DNA of 64,000 nt from Alnus glutinosa (GCF_958979055.1 NC_084897.1:26457628-26521627), one strand, 5' to 3'; shown: positions 1 through 11,976, counted from the first letter of the stretch. The notes: generated by a model not told the origin, from the sequence alone. Numbers and translations are program-made.

Positions 1-1349
1 GGGAACTACTACAGTCTACATACCTGAATCTCAAGAATAAGATTGTGGCCCCTGAAAGCAAAAGCAATGATCCCAAGTGCATTAAGCACATCAAAAGCAT
101 GGTCAACCTGGGTGCTGCCTCTCACAGGATTGTAGGACACGCCCGGGAGCCTGCCCTTTGCCACGGACACAACCCATATAATTGTGCAATACCCAACTGC
201 CGTGACGGCGCCGATCAACGAGACACCGGCTATTGAGTTCAAGTTGGGCAGCTGGGACAGCAACACGGCTGCGCACGTAAACACCAAGTACCATTCCACG
301 TTGGTCAGCGGGCTGGATGCAGAGCATGCGGAGCCGCAAATAATTTGGTAGAATTGTTTAGCGGTTGATCCACCGATAATGATCAAAGCTATACATGTAC
401 CACCTGAGAGGTATTGGATTGGAAACACAGCCAGAAACTTTCCTAGCTTGCTACCTGAAACATTTGATTGCAACTCTAATGGTTAATAACACGTACAGTA
501 CACACCCAGCCAAAATTAATCTGAGAAAAGAAAAGAAAAGATAGAGCAATTGATGATGCACTGAAAGAGATACTTCAATTATAAAGTTATATATACATGA
601 ATCGAAATGATCAGTGTTTTGGTTGAGCAAACCAAAACAACTTTCCTTCTATATTTTACAGCAAAAACAGAATCATACCGAAGGTAGCACAGCAGAGTTG
701 GAGGTATCGGCAATAGCGCATCCCAGTTTCAACTGATTCGTGGAGCTGAACCAGCAACCAAAGGGTGTAAAGTTGCCATATAAATGCCAAAGTCAAGCAA
801 ATTATCCCCCATGTCCTGCAAGCGTTGATAAAAATCGTTGAAAACCATATATTGAACTCAGAAGCTAGCTACATGAATGAGTTTTGAGTTGAGGAGTAGT
901 AATATATATGAGTTTTGAGTGGCTTACCAGCCAAGGATTGTGAAGGCCACAGGAAGCACAAGAGCCTGAATTCCAATCCCAGAGCAGAGAGTATGAAAAG
1001 CAGCGTAGTATTTGTTACCATTTCTTGACTCGGTGATTGGAAGCCAAGCGTCCTGAGGATCAAGCTTCGTCATCCTCAGAGCCTTCCTCACTGGGCTTCC
1101 AAGCGGAGTCAGGAACCGTGGAGTCAAAGATAGTCTCGGGGTTCGGATTGGTGTTTTGGGAGCCTTCTTTCGAGGTGGCGCCGCCTCTCCATTCTCCACA
1201 TGAAGAAGCGGTGACCTTGACAGAGAGGGTGAGTGCAACTGAGAGGGTGGACATGACACAGGCGGCGTCCGCACCACCGGAGGTGTCGGCGCAGCTGATC
1301 GTGGCCTCGGCGTCAAGGGTGCCGATCTTATCTCATTCTGATCGCTCAT
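1..1349 (-). CDS. AATL1: Lysine/histidine-transporter-like amino acid transporter (AATL1/LHT8 type), 3' end outside window
   Basis: A membrane amino-acid/proton symporter of the AAAP (Aa_trans) family. Three coding exons are visible: 1349-928, 815-679 and 475-24. They join in frame to 337 codons, and the gene continues past the left edge (a consensus GTATGT donor follows position 24). The family is about 500 residues, so roughly one third is missing. Residues 1-95 form a hydrophilic tail rich in Pro, Ser and Arg, typical of the LHT8/AATL1 branch and absent from short LHT1-type members. The transport domain starts near YYAAFHTLCSGIGIQALVLP, the conserved first membrane segment, and continues through several hydrophobic helices in exons 2 and 3 (for example WGIICLTLAFIWQLYTLWLL). 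The start is the first ATG upstream of the conserved tail. Family assignment is firm; naming it AATL1 rests on the long N-tail and on memory of Arabidopsis At1g47670. Substrate cannot be read from sequence. Confidence 0.88.
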
Positions 1350-1419
1350 CTTTGTCTCCTTTGGTTGATCTTAAAGGCTATATATGCACTCTCCCTCTCA
1401 GTCTTGCTGAAAACTCTCA

Positions 1420-4400
1420 GGACTAAGCAGGTTATATATATTGGTGGATTTCACACAAGAGCTAGACGGAAGTGGGTGTGTACGTTGCTTGTGATTGTAC
1501 GTGAAAGCGAAAGATGTGTATATATGCAACGAGACTATACACCTTCGTTTTAGACAGGCAGACAGCTTTCGATGACCAGCTTCAGAGAAACTGTTTGTTT
1601 TGTTGGAATAGTAAGCATTGGCTTTGAAGGACAATTTTGGCTGCTACCATGTGTTTGAATTATTTAAGATATATATATATATATATATATATATGACAAA
1701 TATTAAGCCACATGTTGGATATTATTTTTTAAGGAAACATGCTCCGCTACTACGACGTTTATTACAATTTCTTTTTAGAGCGCCTGCAATTTCTTTTATA
1801 CTTTTCTTCAATTTAAAAAATTAAACTACTTTTTAACTTCATTAGTAATTAAATGTACCGTACCTTACAATAACTTCTCTTATATCATTTTTTTTATACC
1901 ATTTAAATATTATTTTAAATAAATGCTAGAGAAATGAGAGAAAAAAGATTAAGTTTTTATTTTTAATTCTTTTATATTGAAATAATGTTAATGAAACCAC
2001 TTTTGTTTTCCTATATTTAGGGTACAAATTTTGGTTCTCTTGTGTTTCCTTAGTTTTGGCTGATTCAAGGGGTTTTTTTTTTTTCTTTTTTTTAATGAGT
2101 TTTTTTCTACATTTAGGGAAGGAAATGAGATTTAAGAAAGTTGCTGCTAGTACTATTACAAACCGATATGATAGTCTATATAATTGGTAAAATGATTAAG
2201 AATGCATGATTGACAAGGCAACCAGTAATTAAGTTAGAGACTGTTACATCAATTTGTAAAGAAACTTGTAATAAAAACTATATATGTGTTTGAATTATTT
2301 AAGTAATATATATGACAAGTTAAGCCCCATGTTAGATTTATTTATTTATTTATTTATTTTTTTTTTTTTAAGGAAAATATTGGAGGTACTTCAACTTTTA
2401 TTATAATCTTATTTTACAAGCTGACATGACAATATATAATTAGTGAAATGATTAAAAATGTTTGGTACGGTTGGCAAGTTAGCCACTAAGCAATTAAATT
2501 CAAAAAAAAAAATACTACAAACCACATCATTATTCTACAATCATCCCACCATGATAAGGTTTAGTAGCCTTTGAATTTTTTATTTTTTAACGATGGTTGA
2601 TCTAATGACTACTAAACTATACCACATAGCATGATAAAATAATTATGAAATAATAGTATGATTTATAGCATTACTCATTAAATTAACATTTCATAATTTT
2701 TGCTTAACCATTTTACTACTTATATCAACTTGTAAAGAAATTTATAGTAAAACTCAATAACGACACTTTTTTTTTAAAAAAAAAGAAAAAAAGAAAAGAA
2801 GAAGAAAATAATGACCTCAGCATGTGTTAGGTTCCTAGTTCCTACCACATGGTGAATTAGGACTGGTCAACGTAATACAACCGCAGAGGAAGGGAAGGGG
2901 CAGTGGGCAGGGGCCTTCATTCAATTATAGAAAATTCCGTTACAGCATCATAATTCAGAAGAGTGGGGATGTGAACATATGTCAATAGAGGTGTTCTTTT
3001 ATGACTTTAAAGTGGGGTCGGGTAGAACTCATTAGCAGCCGGCGGAAGATGGCGAGAGGTGGAGAAAAAAACAATCATGCAATGAATTCTGGACAGCTCT
3101 ATCTTTTTGACGATTTGACCTTCCCATAAACACAAAAACACAAACGTGGAATTTACCAAGATTGAAAATTTTGAAAAATATCTTGAAATACGATGATTTT
3201 TTTTTGTTTTTTTGTTTTTCTAATTAAAAAGGATGGGAAGGGGCATCATTAATGATGTTGATTATTTTGTTTTTCTATTTGATTGTCCGAATTGTATTGT
3301 AGAAATTTTAAAATTTTGATCATTCATCATTTATAAAAGTAGGAAAAGAAAAAAAAAACAGGAATCTTCTGTCCTGATTGCATTGTAATCGAACAGAAAA
3401 TTAGACAAGAACTCTAAAAAAATCTACGTGTCCAAATAGTCATACAAGGGTCAGACAGATTGCCATGCATTTTGACTAACAACATACAACCGGTCCCGAT
3501 TCTTTATGAGTGCATCACCTTAGAGAAAATAATACTTTCTTCTCGATGAAATATGGCATTGAAAGTTTATGATTACTAATTAGTCAAAATAAAAAAGTCA
3601 TGTTACTATATATTTCTGTTCTGTTCTTTTTTTTTTTTCTTCCCCTTAACTGTTCTTAATTATCTCTCTTTTTTAACAGCTTTAATTATACTTCACATAT
3701 TATGGGTAGGGGGTCAGTTCAACCCTAAGACTTTCCCGTTGAAAAAATTACAATACTTAGAATTTGAAAAAGGCTGAAGTGTAGGATCCTCATTCATAAA
3801 GAAGAAAATATAGGCCAAGAAAGTACAGAACGAGGCATGGAGTCCATTTTTATTCAACATCGATTTTTTCCACGACCACGACCATATTATTATTAAATTT
3901 TTTTTTTTATTGGTTGGATTAATACGACCACGACCATATTATTCAACATCGATTTTGTTCACATGTTAGAATTTCTGCAGCAGGTTCAACAGAAGCACTC
4001 TGGCCAACTGGTTTTGCTATCAACTAGGAGCACTAATTATTCATATGCCCTTAATTTTTATTTTAACTTTTTTAACGAAAGCTGATCCAATGGTAATGGG
4101 TACTGTTATATCAGCCCAATAAAATAAGAATGAGAGTAAAATGAGAGAATAGTACGTATCTAGTGTTTTTTTTTATAAAAATTCTATTACAGCAATACAA
4201 GAGTGCCCCCTCTTTCAGAGGGACGTACACATTTGTCAAAAACAGTGTTCTTATGATGGGGAGAGGGAGAGAAAAACAATCATGCAATGAATTCTAGACA
4301 ACTCCAACTTTTTAACGAATTGATCTTGCCATGAAAACGCAAATGCTGAAGTAACCAAGATTGTTTTGATGCTCGGAGCAACCTGCAATCTCCTCATTAT

Positions 4401-5170
4401 TTGATTGTCCGAATTGTGTAATAGGAGATTTTAATCCTTAATCGTTAGTGGAATCGGAACAAGGGACCCTGTGCAATCTCTTGTCTCGATTGCACTATAA
4501 TTAAATACGCAAATAGGTGAGGGCTTCGAAAGGGTCCACATGCTAAGTTTCGGGTAGGCGATATGATGCAAGGATCGGACAGGCTGCAAGCCAGGCAGGT
4601 GATTGCAGGCAATCCTGATTCCTGATCCATCATCAGTGCATCACCCTAGTAAAAGTATGCTTTCTTCTCCACGAAATATAGCACCAATCAACCATGTAAC
4701 TTAAGTTTATGATTACTTAGTCAAAAAGAAAAACTCCAGTTACTAGGTATTTTTTCTTTTAGACTTTTTCTCCTTAAATGTTCTTAATAATCTGCTCCTT
4801 TTTTTAACAGCTTTATACCGCAAATATAATGGGTAGGTAGGTCAGTTCAACCCTCAGACTTTCCCGTAGAAAAACTTTAATAATATTTGAATTTAGAGTG
4901 CATAGAACAAGGTGGAGTCCGTCATTGTGGGCTTAAAGTCAGCTTGGATGACCAAAATCTACTTTCAGTTTTGAAATAAACAAATATTTGCATCTTCTAT
5001 GGCAGTAAAGTTGACAAAATGACATATTCACTTCTTCCTCCCAAGGACAGTAAACATCTGATAATTCTCGCAAGAGTTATTTAGTATCTATATCATATAG
5101 AAAGAACGTGGAGATAGACCATCTATGTATGAATTCCAAAAGCCAAGAAAAGTGATACCCAGCAAGATAT
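1420..5170. other. Gene-free interval between the transporter and the IST1-like gene
   Basis: I see no coding exon here on either strand. The interval is AT-rich, with a TA microsatellite (1669-1694), a TTTA tract near 2339-2360, several poly-T and poly-A runs, and the two diverged copies of a non-coding tandem duplication listed separately. The start regions of the two flanking genes lie far apart, so this stretch probably holds the transporter's promoter and the 3' flank of the IST1-like gene. Confidence 0.6.
2930..4920. repeat. Diverged tandem duplication of a non-coding segment (copy A about 2930-3845, copy B about 4170-4920)
   Basis: Two segments share a long ordered series of matching blocks in the same orientation: the ACAATCATGCAATGAATTCT block (3071 and 4276), the TTTGATTGTCCGAATTGT block (about 3280 and 4400), AGTGCATCACC (about 3509 and 4634), TTCTTCTC-ATGAAATAT, TAACAGCTTTA, GGTCAGTTCAACCCT followed by GACTTTCCCGT, and a terminal GGAGTCC (3839 and 4914). 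The offset falls from about 1205 to 1075, so indels have accumulated. Neither copy has an open frame I recognise. It could be two old copies of an unclassified transposon or a segmental duplication. Confidence 0.7.
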
Positions 5171-5173
5171 ACT

Positions 5174-8100
5174 TCATGGTTGTGATTTGCGACGCTTCAG
5201 TGCTTCAAAGCGAGCGGCAAGTGCATCGTAATCTGGCAATTTGGGATGAACACGATGAGCTGAATCTTGATATGAAGGTGGTACTGGTGGTGGACATCGC
5301 TCGGGTGGTGGAAAAATGCCACTAGGAGGTTCTTCCATCTCAATTTCTTCGTCACAGTCTGATTCATCAAACTTTATATTCGAATGTCCAGAAGGTGGTG
5401 CATTGTAGCTATGCCTCCTACAAACCTTTCCACCATTCACATCGGTAGCCCGTGTCTCCTCACTGCTAACATAATGTGACCTTCCGAAACTCTGCGACTC
5501 GTCATATGGATTCCCTGGAGCTTTTAGCTGATGACCTGCATTCTGCAAGTTAACTGGGGAACGGTCATTTGGCATGAAGGTGCCAGTAGAATTGCCATAG
5601 GGGGTTTCAAATCCATGGTTGATACTTGAAGCATACAACTTATTATCAAGAACAGATGCTTGAGTGGCTTGATTGAAATCTCTGTTGGCCAAATAGGCAG
5701 CAGCTTGTGCAGCAGCAATTGCTTTGTTGGCAGATTCTGCAGCTGCTTCAGCAGCTGATGCAGTGTCCTTGAAATGCAAATTGCCATTTTCTCCGGTACT
5801 TGTTGATCTAGGGAAATAGCCAGAAGCAATCAATAAACAAATTCTTAATTTTAAGTCTTTTATGGTAAAGAAAGGTTAATAAATTCGATATCTTACCTGG
5901 TAGCAGGCTTCAAGGGTAAGCTGGTAGCACTAACGAAAGTCTGTGGTCCTTCCTGATCAGTGAGGAAAAAACATATTTTTACAAAAACAAACTTGACTTT
6001 CACAAGTGTGTCTGTGTGTGTGTGAAAGAGAGGGAGAGGGAGAGGGAGAGAGAGAGAGAGAGGAACACACTATACGCTCTTCTGGAGGCTTGAGAAGCTC
6101 CAACTCAGATTCTGCTGTATCCCATTCGATCTGGTGCTCCTTCGCTATTTCCTTCATGACTTTCAACTTTACTTCACCAGTAGGGGTTCTTACAGAGAGC
6201 TTGTCAATTAACTACAATTTTGAAAAGAAAAAAAAACAATAATCTTACAGAGAACATAAAAAGATAACTATCATCTGACTCACTCACAGGTAAGCTATTC
6301 CAGTCAATTAGGGATTTTATTTGTTATATGAGATACAATTAACCAAAGGAAGATGGTAGTTACCATGCGGTTCACACCACAGTTAGGGCGCAGATCAGTA
6401 GCTGCAGATACAAAATCTTTCCCATATTTTTTCTCAAAAATATTCCTAATTGCCACTAGTTCAGGAATTTCCGAGCACCTGGGGGATGCAAATATTAAGC
6501 TAGCAATCCCTTCTTTCAGATCTGCTGGGCATTCCCTGGAATAGATGGACCAAGATCAGACTCACATGTATTTAAGCCTTAGAAAGTAATAAATATTTTT
6601 CATTTCTTTCACCTTCGCTTTGCAATGATCGAAAGTCTGGACACAACTAATTCACAGAAGAGCTCAATGAACTCATTTGCAGCCAGAACATTCTGTTCTC
6701 TGATAACATGTTCAACCTACAAAAAAAACAACAAAAATGAACCATGCTGCTGGTCAAATTCATTTATTTTTACCATCAACAAGCCATGCCATTCTGCCAA
6801 ATCCCAATTTGCAAATGTCGTTTACAAAAATGAGCCAAAACCATTGGCAGCTGACATGGAAGGAGGTATTACCAAACAGAAAAGAAAAAAGAAAATAAAG
6901 AATTGAAGCCTCCACCAGGCCTTCAATAACATGAAATTTAAGAAGCTATGCATGTTTGGTAAGTAGTTGTGTTATGGAATAATTGTTTGAATAGTAATAA
7001 GCAGTGATTGATGTGATATAAAATTTGAGAATATTTTATAGAAAAGTGAAAAAGTTTTGTTTTGTAGTGGGTTTTTTTTTTATTTGAATAGTAATAAAAA
7101 ATTGTTGATGTGATATAAAAAGTGTAAAAAAGTTAGAATGTTTTTTAAAAGTTAAAATGTTTTTTTTTTTGGAGAAGTGAACAGAAATAGAGGGAGAGTT
7201 AGAGTGGTTTGTCAAACAACCCCTACCATCTGAATGGAAGAGCCACAAATAGATAATGCTCACTAATAAAAGTAGCTGTTGTGATCTTATCCTTCTTTAT
7301 GTACACACACCTAGTTATAAGAATTTTGGGATCTGATATGAAAAGGCTGATCCAAGCCTCTGATAGCACTAATTCGAAAAACCAACAAACTGTAAACCAC
7401 ACCACTTTCAGGATTAAGAAGAAAATCTGAATAGATTTACAAGGGAAGTAGTAGAGAGAAGAAGCATTTTTCTGTCCGCGAACTCAGAAAAAAAAAAAAA
7501 TATATATATATATATATATACATAAAGAGAAAAAGAGAGAGAAAACTATGTACACCATAAACAACAGAGAATCCATTAGAAAACCCGGTAAAATAGAGCC
7601 AAAACAAATCTTTGAACTGGAAATGCAAGGGCAAGGTGTTTATTAGAATCATTTTATATAATATAAAGTGCAAAAACAATCAACTTTCATCAAGTTAAAT
7701 ATGAGCATCCTATGATTGCAAAGACACTAAGCCATAAGCTGTAGTAGCTTTGGCACTATAACTGATACAACCCAGTGTGCTATTGCATCTATGAAAGAAG
7801 CATTCAGAGAGGCAATGAATAACTTCGATTAGTTAAAAGGTGGACTTGATACATATTCCGGTTTCACAACACCAATCAAATATATTAGCTTGTGGAATGG
7901 AAGGGTGAACACACAATTAATTTGATGACCTGTTTAGTTACACACTTAAATGAGAGCAAGTCCATCTCCTTCTAACCACTTCTGTGGTTTCTGTTTCAAC
8001 ATTCTGATCTCAGAAATGCATCAAAATGGCAACAAACCAATTGAAATTCGTGTATTGGACAACCCAAGGAAAAGGAATCCAATCTATTGTGCTTCACTTA

Positions 8101-9375
8101 ATTAGTACCTTACAATCATGTTGTTATGTAATTTCGGGACATGGTCACTCTGATCACACTAAAGTCAAATAAGTTTTCATCAGTCAAGTTTAGCCAGCAA
8201 AGGCAGTGGGCTCATTTAACTTCTAATTTTGAACACCACAAATTAATTCGAACCCGATGTCCAAACACTGGAATATTGACCCAAACAACCCAAAATAGGG
8301 CCATAAAAAGAAACCGAACTAGCTCCATTCCTTTTCTCTCGATGCTTAAAAGACAAATGTTATTTCCTCTCATGGCGTTTCCATTATATTGCACATTTTC
8401 AGCTTCAACATACACAAAACATATTATTGATAGTGACTCCAAGGGAATCTAATCATAAAAATATAAAACGAAAAGCAATATGTTAGCTGCAATTCCAGTT
8501 TAAGATAAACAAGATTATAGTACACCGCAAGCTAAAATAATATCAATTCCTACTCCAATGAAGAAACCCAAAACACAGATATCCGCAAATGTTGGCCTAT
8601 AAAGACTTGGTTTGTTTCATTTCAAACTTCAGTCTGAAACCCAAAAAATAAATTTTTGATGGACAATTACCATCATGTTAACAGCAATGCCAATAAAAAA
8701 AACACGGTAAACAAGATTCTACTACACCCAAAGCCAAAATAACATAAAATCCTACTCCAATGAAAAAACCCAATACACATTTATCCATAGATGTTGGGAT
8801 ATAAGACTCAATTTGATTCCCTTCAAACTTCATTTTGACACCCAAAACAGAAATTTAGATGGTGAATTACCCGGATGCGAGCAGTGGCATCTTGACCAGA
8901 CTGTAGAAGCAAAGCAATGTCTCGCCTCATCTGCTTCACCACCACCTGTCTCTTGTTCCTTAGCAGCTTTATTCTAGCCACCGCCATCTTCGCCGCTGTC
9001 TTGCTGTTGAACAAACCCGAAATTCATTTCTCATATTTATTCCAAAGTAAAAAGAAAATGCTAATCAATAATCAGATAGCTAAAGCCTAAAGAAGTAGAT
9101 ACTAGCTAGCCCCTGTTCCCTTCGGTTGCCTAGAAAATCAGTATTCTTGCATCATCTATCAAGGCCTCGTATATTCAGAACAAAAACCCCAAGACCCAGA
9201 ATCAATCATCAAAAGAACTAAAATTTTTATAGATTTTCTTCGCAACCCAGAAAATAATGGAAGAGGAAGATAGAGAAATGTACCATTTCGAAGAGTTGAA
9301 GCCACGGCGGAAGAGAGAGATGCTGAGCTTCATGATACTCTTGGCTTTGGTCGTGGCTACACTAGCGACGGTCAT
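5174..9375 (-). CDS. IST1-like protein (ESCRT-III-associated regulator of Vps4)
   Basis: A cytosolic/endosomal protein that binds ESCRT-III and tunes the AAA ATPase Vps4/SKD1 during multivesicular-body sorting (family knowledge, PF03398). Seven exons: 9375-9284, 9003-8871, 6716-6613, 6535-6364, 6211-6071, 5952-5897 and 5807-5174, giving 443 residues with every junction in frame. The Ist1 domain spans about residues 31-190 and opens with the conserved CKTAAKMAVARIKLLRNKR, then QMRRDIALLLQSGQDATARI and VEHVIREQNVLAANEFIELF. A low-complexity tail follows, with an Ala-rich stretch (SAAEAAAESANKAIAAAQAA) and a Pro-rich patch. The last 20 residues, with YDALAARFEALKRR, look like a MIM1-type motif that docks on the Vps4 MIT domain. 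An in-frame second ATG at 9333 (MKLSISLFRRGFNSSK) is the alternative start and would give 429 residues closer to typical IST1 N-termini. Intron 2 is over 2 kb and holds a transposon-like insert and a duplicated donor. Confidence 0.92.
6950..7240. mobile_element. Unclassified non-autonomous element in intron 2 of the IST1-like gene
   Basis: An AT-rich insert bounded by GTTTGGTAAG on the left (about 6954) and TTTGTCAAAC on the right (about 7208-7217), which are imperfect inverted ends. Its core (TTTGAATAGTAATAA, GTGATTGATG, AAAAAGTTTTGTTTTGTAGTG) recurs at 60527-60700, so this is a dispersed family. I could not find a clear target-site duplication, so class is unknown; short inverted ends and small size suggest a MITE. 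Confidence 0.5.
7486..7520. repeat. Poly-A followed by (TA)n microsatellite
   Basis: A run of A followed by about ten TA units inside intron 2 of the IST1-like gene. Confidence 0.9.
8476..8871. repeat. About 200-bp tandem duplication including the intron-2 splice donor of the IST1-like gene
   Basis: Copy A (about 8476-8671) and copy B (about 8676-8871) align along their whole length with a period of about 200 bp. Shared blocks are TAAACAAGATT, CTACTCCAATGAA-AAACCCAA, ACA-AT-TCC, GATGTTGG/ATGTTGG, TTCAAACTTCA, ACCCAAAA and the end ATTACC. Copy B ends exactly at the used donor (GG|GTAATT, exon 2 ends at 8871). Copy A retains a GGTAATT at the same relative place but lacks the exon end beyond it. 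Confidence 0.8.
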
Positions 9376-9623
9376 GGCCGAGAATGTGTGTGCAGTGTGC
9401 GCGAGAAAGAGAGAGAGACTGAGAGACAGAGCGGTGTGGTTTTTGTCTTACCTTTCTTGGAATAGGTAACGGTCGCCTGAGTTGGAAAGTCGATCTTTTT
9501 GGTTCTCGATCCGATAGTCCCACTCCGGGGGCCCGCTGATGGCACCGATCCTTTTTGATTGAGGTTTATTTTCTTGAATCAGGAGGATCGTGTGAGCGGA
9601 AGATATAGCCGTTAGGAGATTTG

Positions 9624-9631
9624 ACACGTGG
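9624..9631. promoter_or_regulatory. G-box/ABRE-like motif upstream of the IST1-like gene
   Basis: ACACGTGG lies about 250 bp upstream of the first ATG. The core CACGTG is palindromic and is a known binding site for plant bZIP and bHLH factors. Occupancy is inference. Confidence 0.4.
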
Positions 9632-9699
9632 AATAATAAGTGGAGGACTTGATGATTGAGAGTGGCAGAATCCAATGTCGAATTTTAAAAGTTAAGAAA

Positions 9700-10550
9700 T
9701 AAGAAGTACCATTTTTTATTTTATTTTTTTTAAGGATAAAATAATGTCTCTTACGAAATATTTAGGATATCAACTATATTATGATTTACGAGCAAATAAA
9801 ATAATATTTTGTAGGGGATATTTAGAGTAATAATATTTCAATTATTTCATTTTTATTCTTTTTTACAAGGTGATTTGCAAGGATCCTCATCATGTTAGCG
9901 TTTACCATCTCTAATGTGTTTTTCTATAAAACTTTTAGGTTGATTGAATAGTATTATCGGGTAATATTTCAATCCAAAAAACATATTTCTATCTTGTATG
10001 AAAATTAAGAGTTTACGGCTCCATTAAAACGGTCACTAATTTTAACATTATTTATCATAATAGGTGGTAGGCGTTGATTTAAATTACGGTAGGGGTATGC
10101 CCATCTGCTCATGGGATGTGTCTATGCTTTGAGGTCGTGGAGGCTGAAATATATATATATAGTTTATTAAATTGATATGCATTCAGAATGTATGTAAGAA
10201 TTACATGTTTTATTAAAACTGCATATAATTTTTAAAAGTACATGTGAAACTTACATACATTTTATTATTTTAAATATATGTCAATTTAATAAATTTAATC
10301 GAGAGAAATTGCTCTATGATTTTCTTTGAACTCTGTTCTGTTGTTAAAAAAATTTGAATAAGGAATAGGAAAATAAAATTTGGACCAAACAGGTCATTGG
10401 CCCAAACGGGTAAAAAACCATAAAGTCTAAAAAAAATCCAAGACAGGCCCAATACATCCATTGACTTAGTGGATTCATGCCAACTTGGAAAAGACAAAAT
10501 CCAAAACTTCTTGCCCAAGCAATCAGTCAACTCACAATATTGCACTAACA
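9700..10550. other. Gene-free AT-rich interval
   Basis: No gene seen. The stretch holds AT-rich sequence with a TA tract at about 10149-10160. Part of the right end (10270-10550) can be read as an open frame, but nothing beyond the ycf2-like start is recognisable. Confidence 0.5.
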
Positions 10551-10554
10551 AAAA

Positions 10555-10975
10555 GGAAAAGGAAATCTTTTTTTTGTTACAATTGAAGCAAAAGTGACGT
10601 GGATTATTCAAAAATCCAAGCGATTTGCTTTTTAATTTTTATATATACATATATATGAAATATACTTTCTATGAAATGGTGGAGTATTCAACAATCAAAA
10701 GTGATTTGCTTTATGAAAAGAAGATATCAATCAACGAATTTTTGTGAAATAGTTTCGCGGGATTTGACCAAATGTCTTGATCATCATCATGAGATATCCT
10801 TGAGAAATAGAAATCTGTGTCATCAAAAGTTTCTTCAATTATGTTGATATTGTTCCGCCATTGATTTCTCGAGAGTATCATGATCGACCAATAATTAAGA
10901 AGGGTTTCAATTTTCTCAAAGGAACGATTTGAAAACCCTATTGATTCTAACAAATAAAATTGCAAATCGAATTAA
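10555..10975 (-). pseudogene. ycf2: Nuclear copy of a plastid ycf2 segment (NUPT), degenerate
   Basis: On the minus strand the DNA follows plastid ycf2 as I remember it: TTAGAATCAATAGG, GAAAAATTGAAACCCTTCTT-like text, CATGATACT, TCAATGG-GGAACAATATC, TTTTGATGACAC, TATTTCTCAA-GATATCTCA, GATCAAGACA, AATCCCG-GAAAC-ATTTCA, then TAAAGCAAATC and GAATAATCCACGTCACTTTTG. The translated text (LLESIG, ISHDDDQDIW, NNP-HFCFNCNKK) matches the corresponding Ycf2 stretch. An internal part of the ycf2 sequence is missing after GGAACAATATC. The AAAGCAAATC...CCAC segment is present twice (about 10678-10715 and 10602-10632), an internal tandem repeat. It is not a functional gene. The many substitutions indicate an old transfer. 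Confidence 0.85.
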
Positions 10976-11055
10976 TTACATGTATAGCAATGTGTATCTA
11001 TACATTTTCAAGTACAAAAATAAACGTTTTGAATTGCTGGCCTGTCGGCAATCAC

Positions 11056-11976
11056 CTAGTGAGACATTATGTTTAGGAGGAAGACTCTGGTTTGGATCAA
11101 GCGCCTAAACAAGCACTCCAACCCTTTCACAAGGCCTTCCATGCTAACATCTAAAGCATCCAACCTTATCTGTGCCGACTGTATCTTTTGCCCCTCGACA
11201 TCTCTGCTTGAGCTCTGCATCAAGAGGTTGCCGAGAGCCATATCAACGCCTTCCAATTCATCCACGTTCTCCTGTTTTTCTTTGCGAGCCAACGCACCTT
11301 TCTGAACCAATTTGGAAACCAACGACCATCTGCTAGCCTTTGGCTTCAACACCGGCATGGAGAGGAACAACAAGAGGGCGTGGAAGATTGAAATAGTAAT
11401 CAAGCTTGTTTCTCTGAGCACTCTAACCACCGCCAAGAGATGATCATCGAGATCTAACATAAGGCCGGAGCCGCCGAATTTGCCGTCCATTGGCTTCAAC
11501 GAGGCTAGAGACTTTGCGGTCTCCTTTTTCATCTTTCTTCTCGAGCAAATGTAAGCAGAGACAACGCTTTCGACGCTCGAGTCTCCAACCTTTCTCCGGC
11601 GAAGAGCAGATTGAAGCTCTCGAATAGTTTCTTGCATGGAGAGAACAGAATCCCTGGTGTTTCCACATGCATCCAGGTATCTTAAGGAGCCTTCCAACAA
11701 CTCGTTTACCCATTTCTGGTGTTGATCTTGGGAAAGAGCTTGTTGGGTCAATGGCAGATTGAGAAGATCTTCTATGCGTCTGTACAACTCGCTCAGAAGT
11801 GATAGACCAACGCATATTGTTTCTGCCTTTGATGATGACGAACTCGATGATTCCCAGGATTTAAGCTTGTTTAGCTCTTCCTCGACTCTGACTGTGGTCG
11901 GATGAGATCTAGGCGGCAAGCTGATGGATCGAACATTTGGGGAGAAGGCTGCAGCCATGGTTGGTCTCTTCATCAT
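11056..11976 (-). CDS. DUF241 family protein, copy 1 of 3
   Basis: A plant-specific DUF241 (PF03087) protein of unknown function, about 306 residues in one exon. It carries the family's conserved N-terminal VRSISLPPRSHPTT (residues 15-28), followed by VEEELNKLKSW, the LALLSELY-type helix (LSLLSELYRRIEDLLNLP), the LLEGSLRYLDACGNTRD block, LQSALRRR, and a helical C-terminus ending LECLFRRLIQTRVFLLNIMSH. No membrane segment beyond a hydrophobic stretch near ISIFHALLLFLSMPVL. Three ATGs compete: 11976, 11973 and 11958. The last (MAAAFSPN) aligns best with the other two copies. A TATA box at 12017-12024 puts transcription start near 11990, so all three remain possible. It heads a same-strand array with two paralogues. 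Confidence 0.9.
   Translation of the reverse strand: MMKRPTMAAAFSPNVRSISLPPRSHPTTVRVEEELNKLKSWESSSSSSSKAETICVGLSLLSELYRRIEDLLNLPLTQQALSQDQHQKWVNELLEGSLRYLDACGNTRDSVLSMQETIRELQSALRRRKVGDSSVESVVSAYICSRRKMKKETAKSLASLKPMDGKFGGSGLMLDLDDHLLAVVRVLRETSLITISIFHALLLFLSMPVLKPKASRWSLVSKLVQKGALARKEKQENVDELEGVDMALGNLLMQSSSRDVEGQKIQSAQIRLDALDVSMEGLVKGLECLFRRLIQTRVFLLNIMSH

Noticed and set aside
10711-10965. An 84-codon frame as an independent gene
   Set aside because: It is the ycf2-derived plastid relic; the protein is a degraded Ycf2 segment and ends abruptly.
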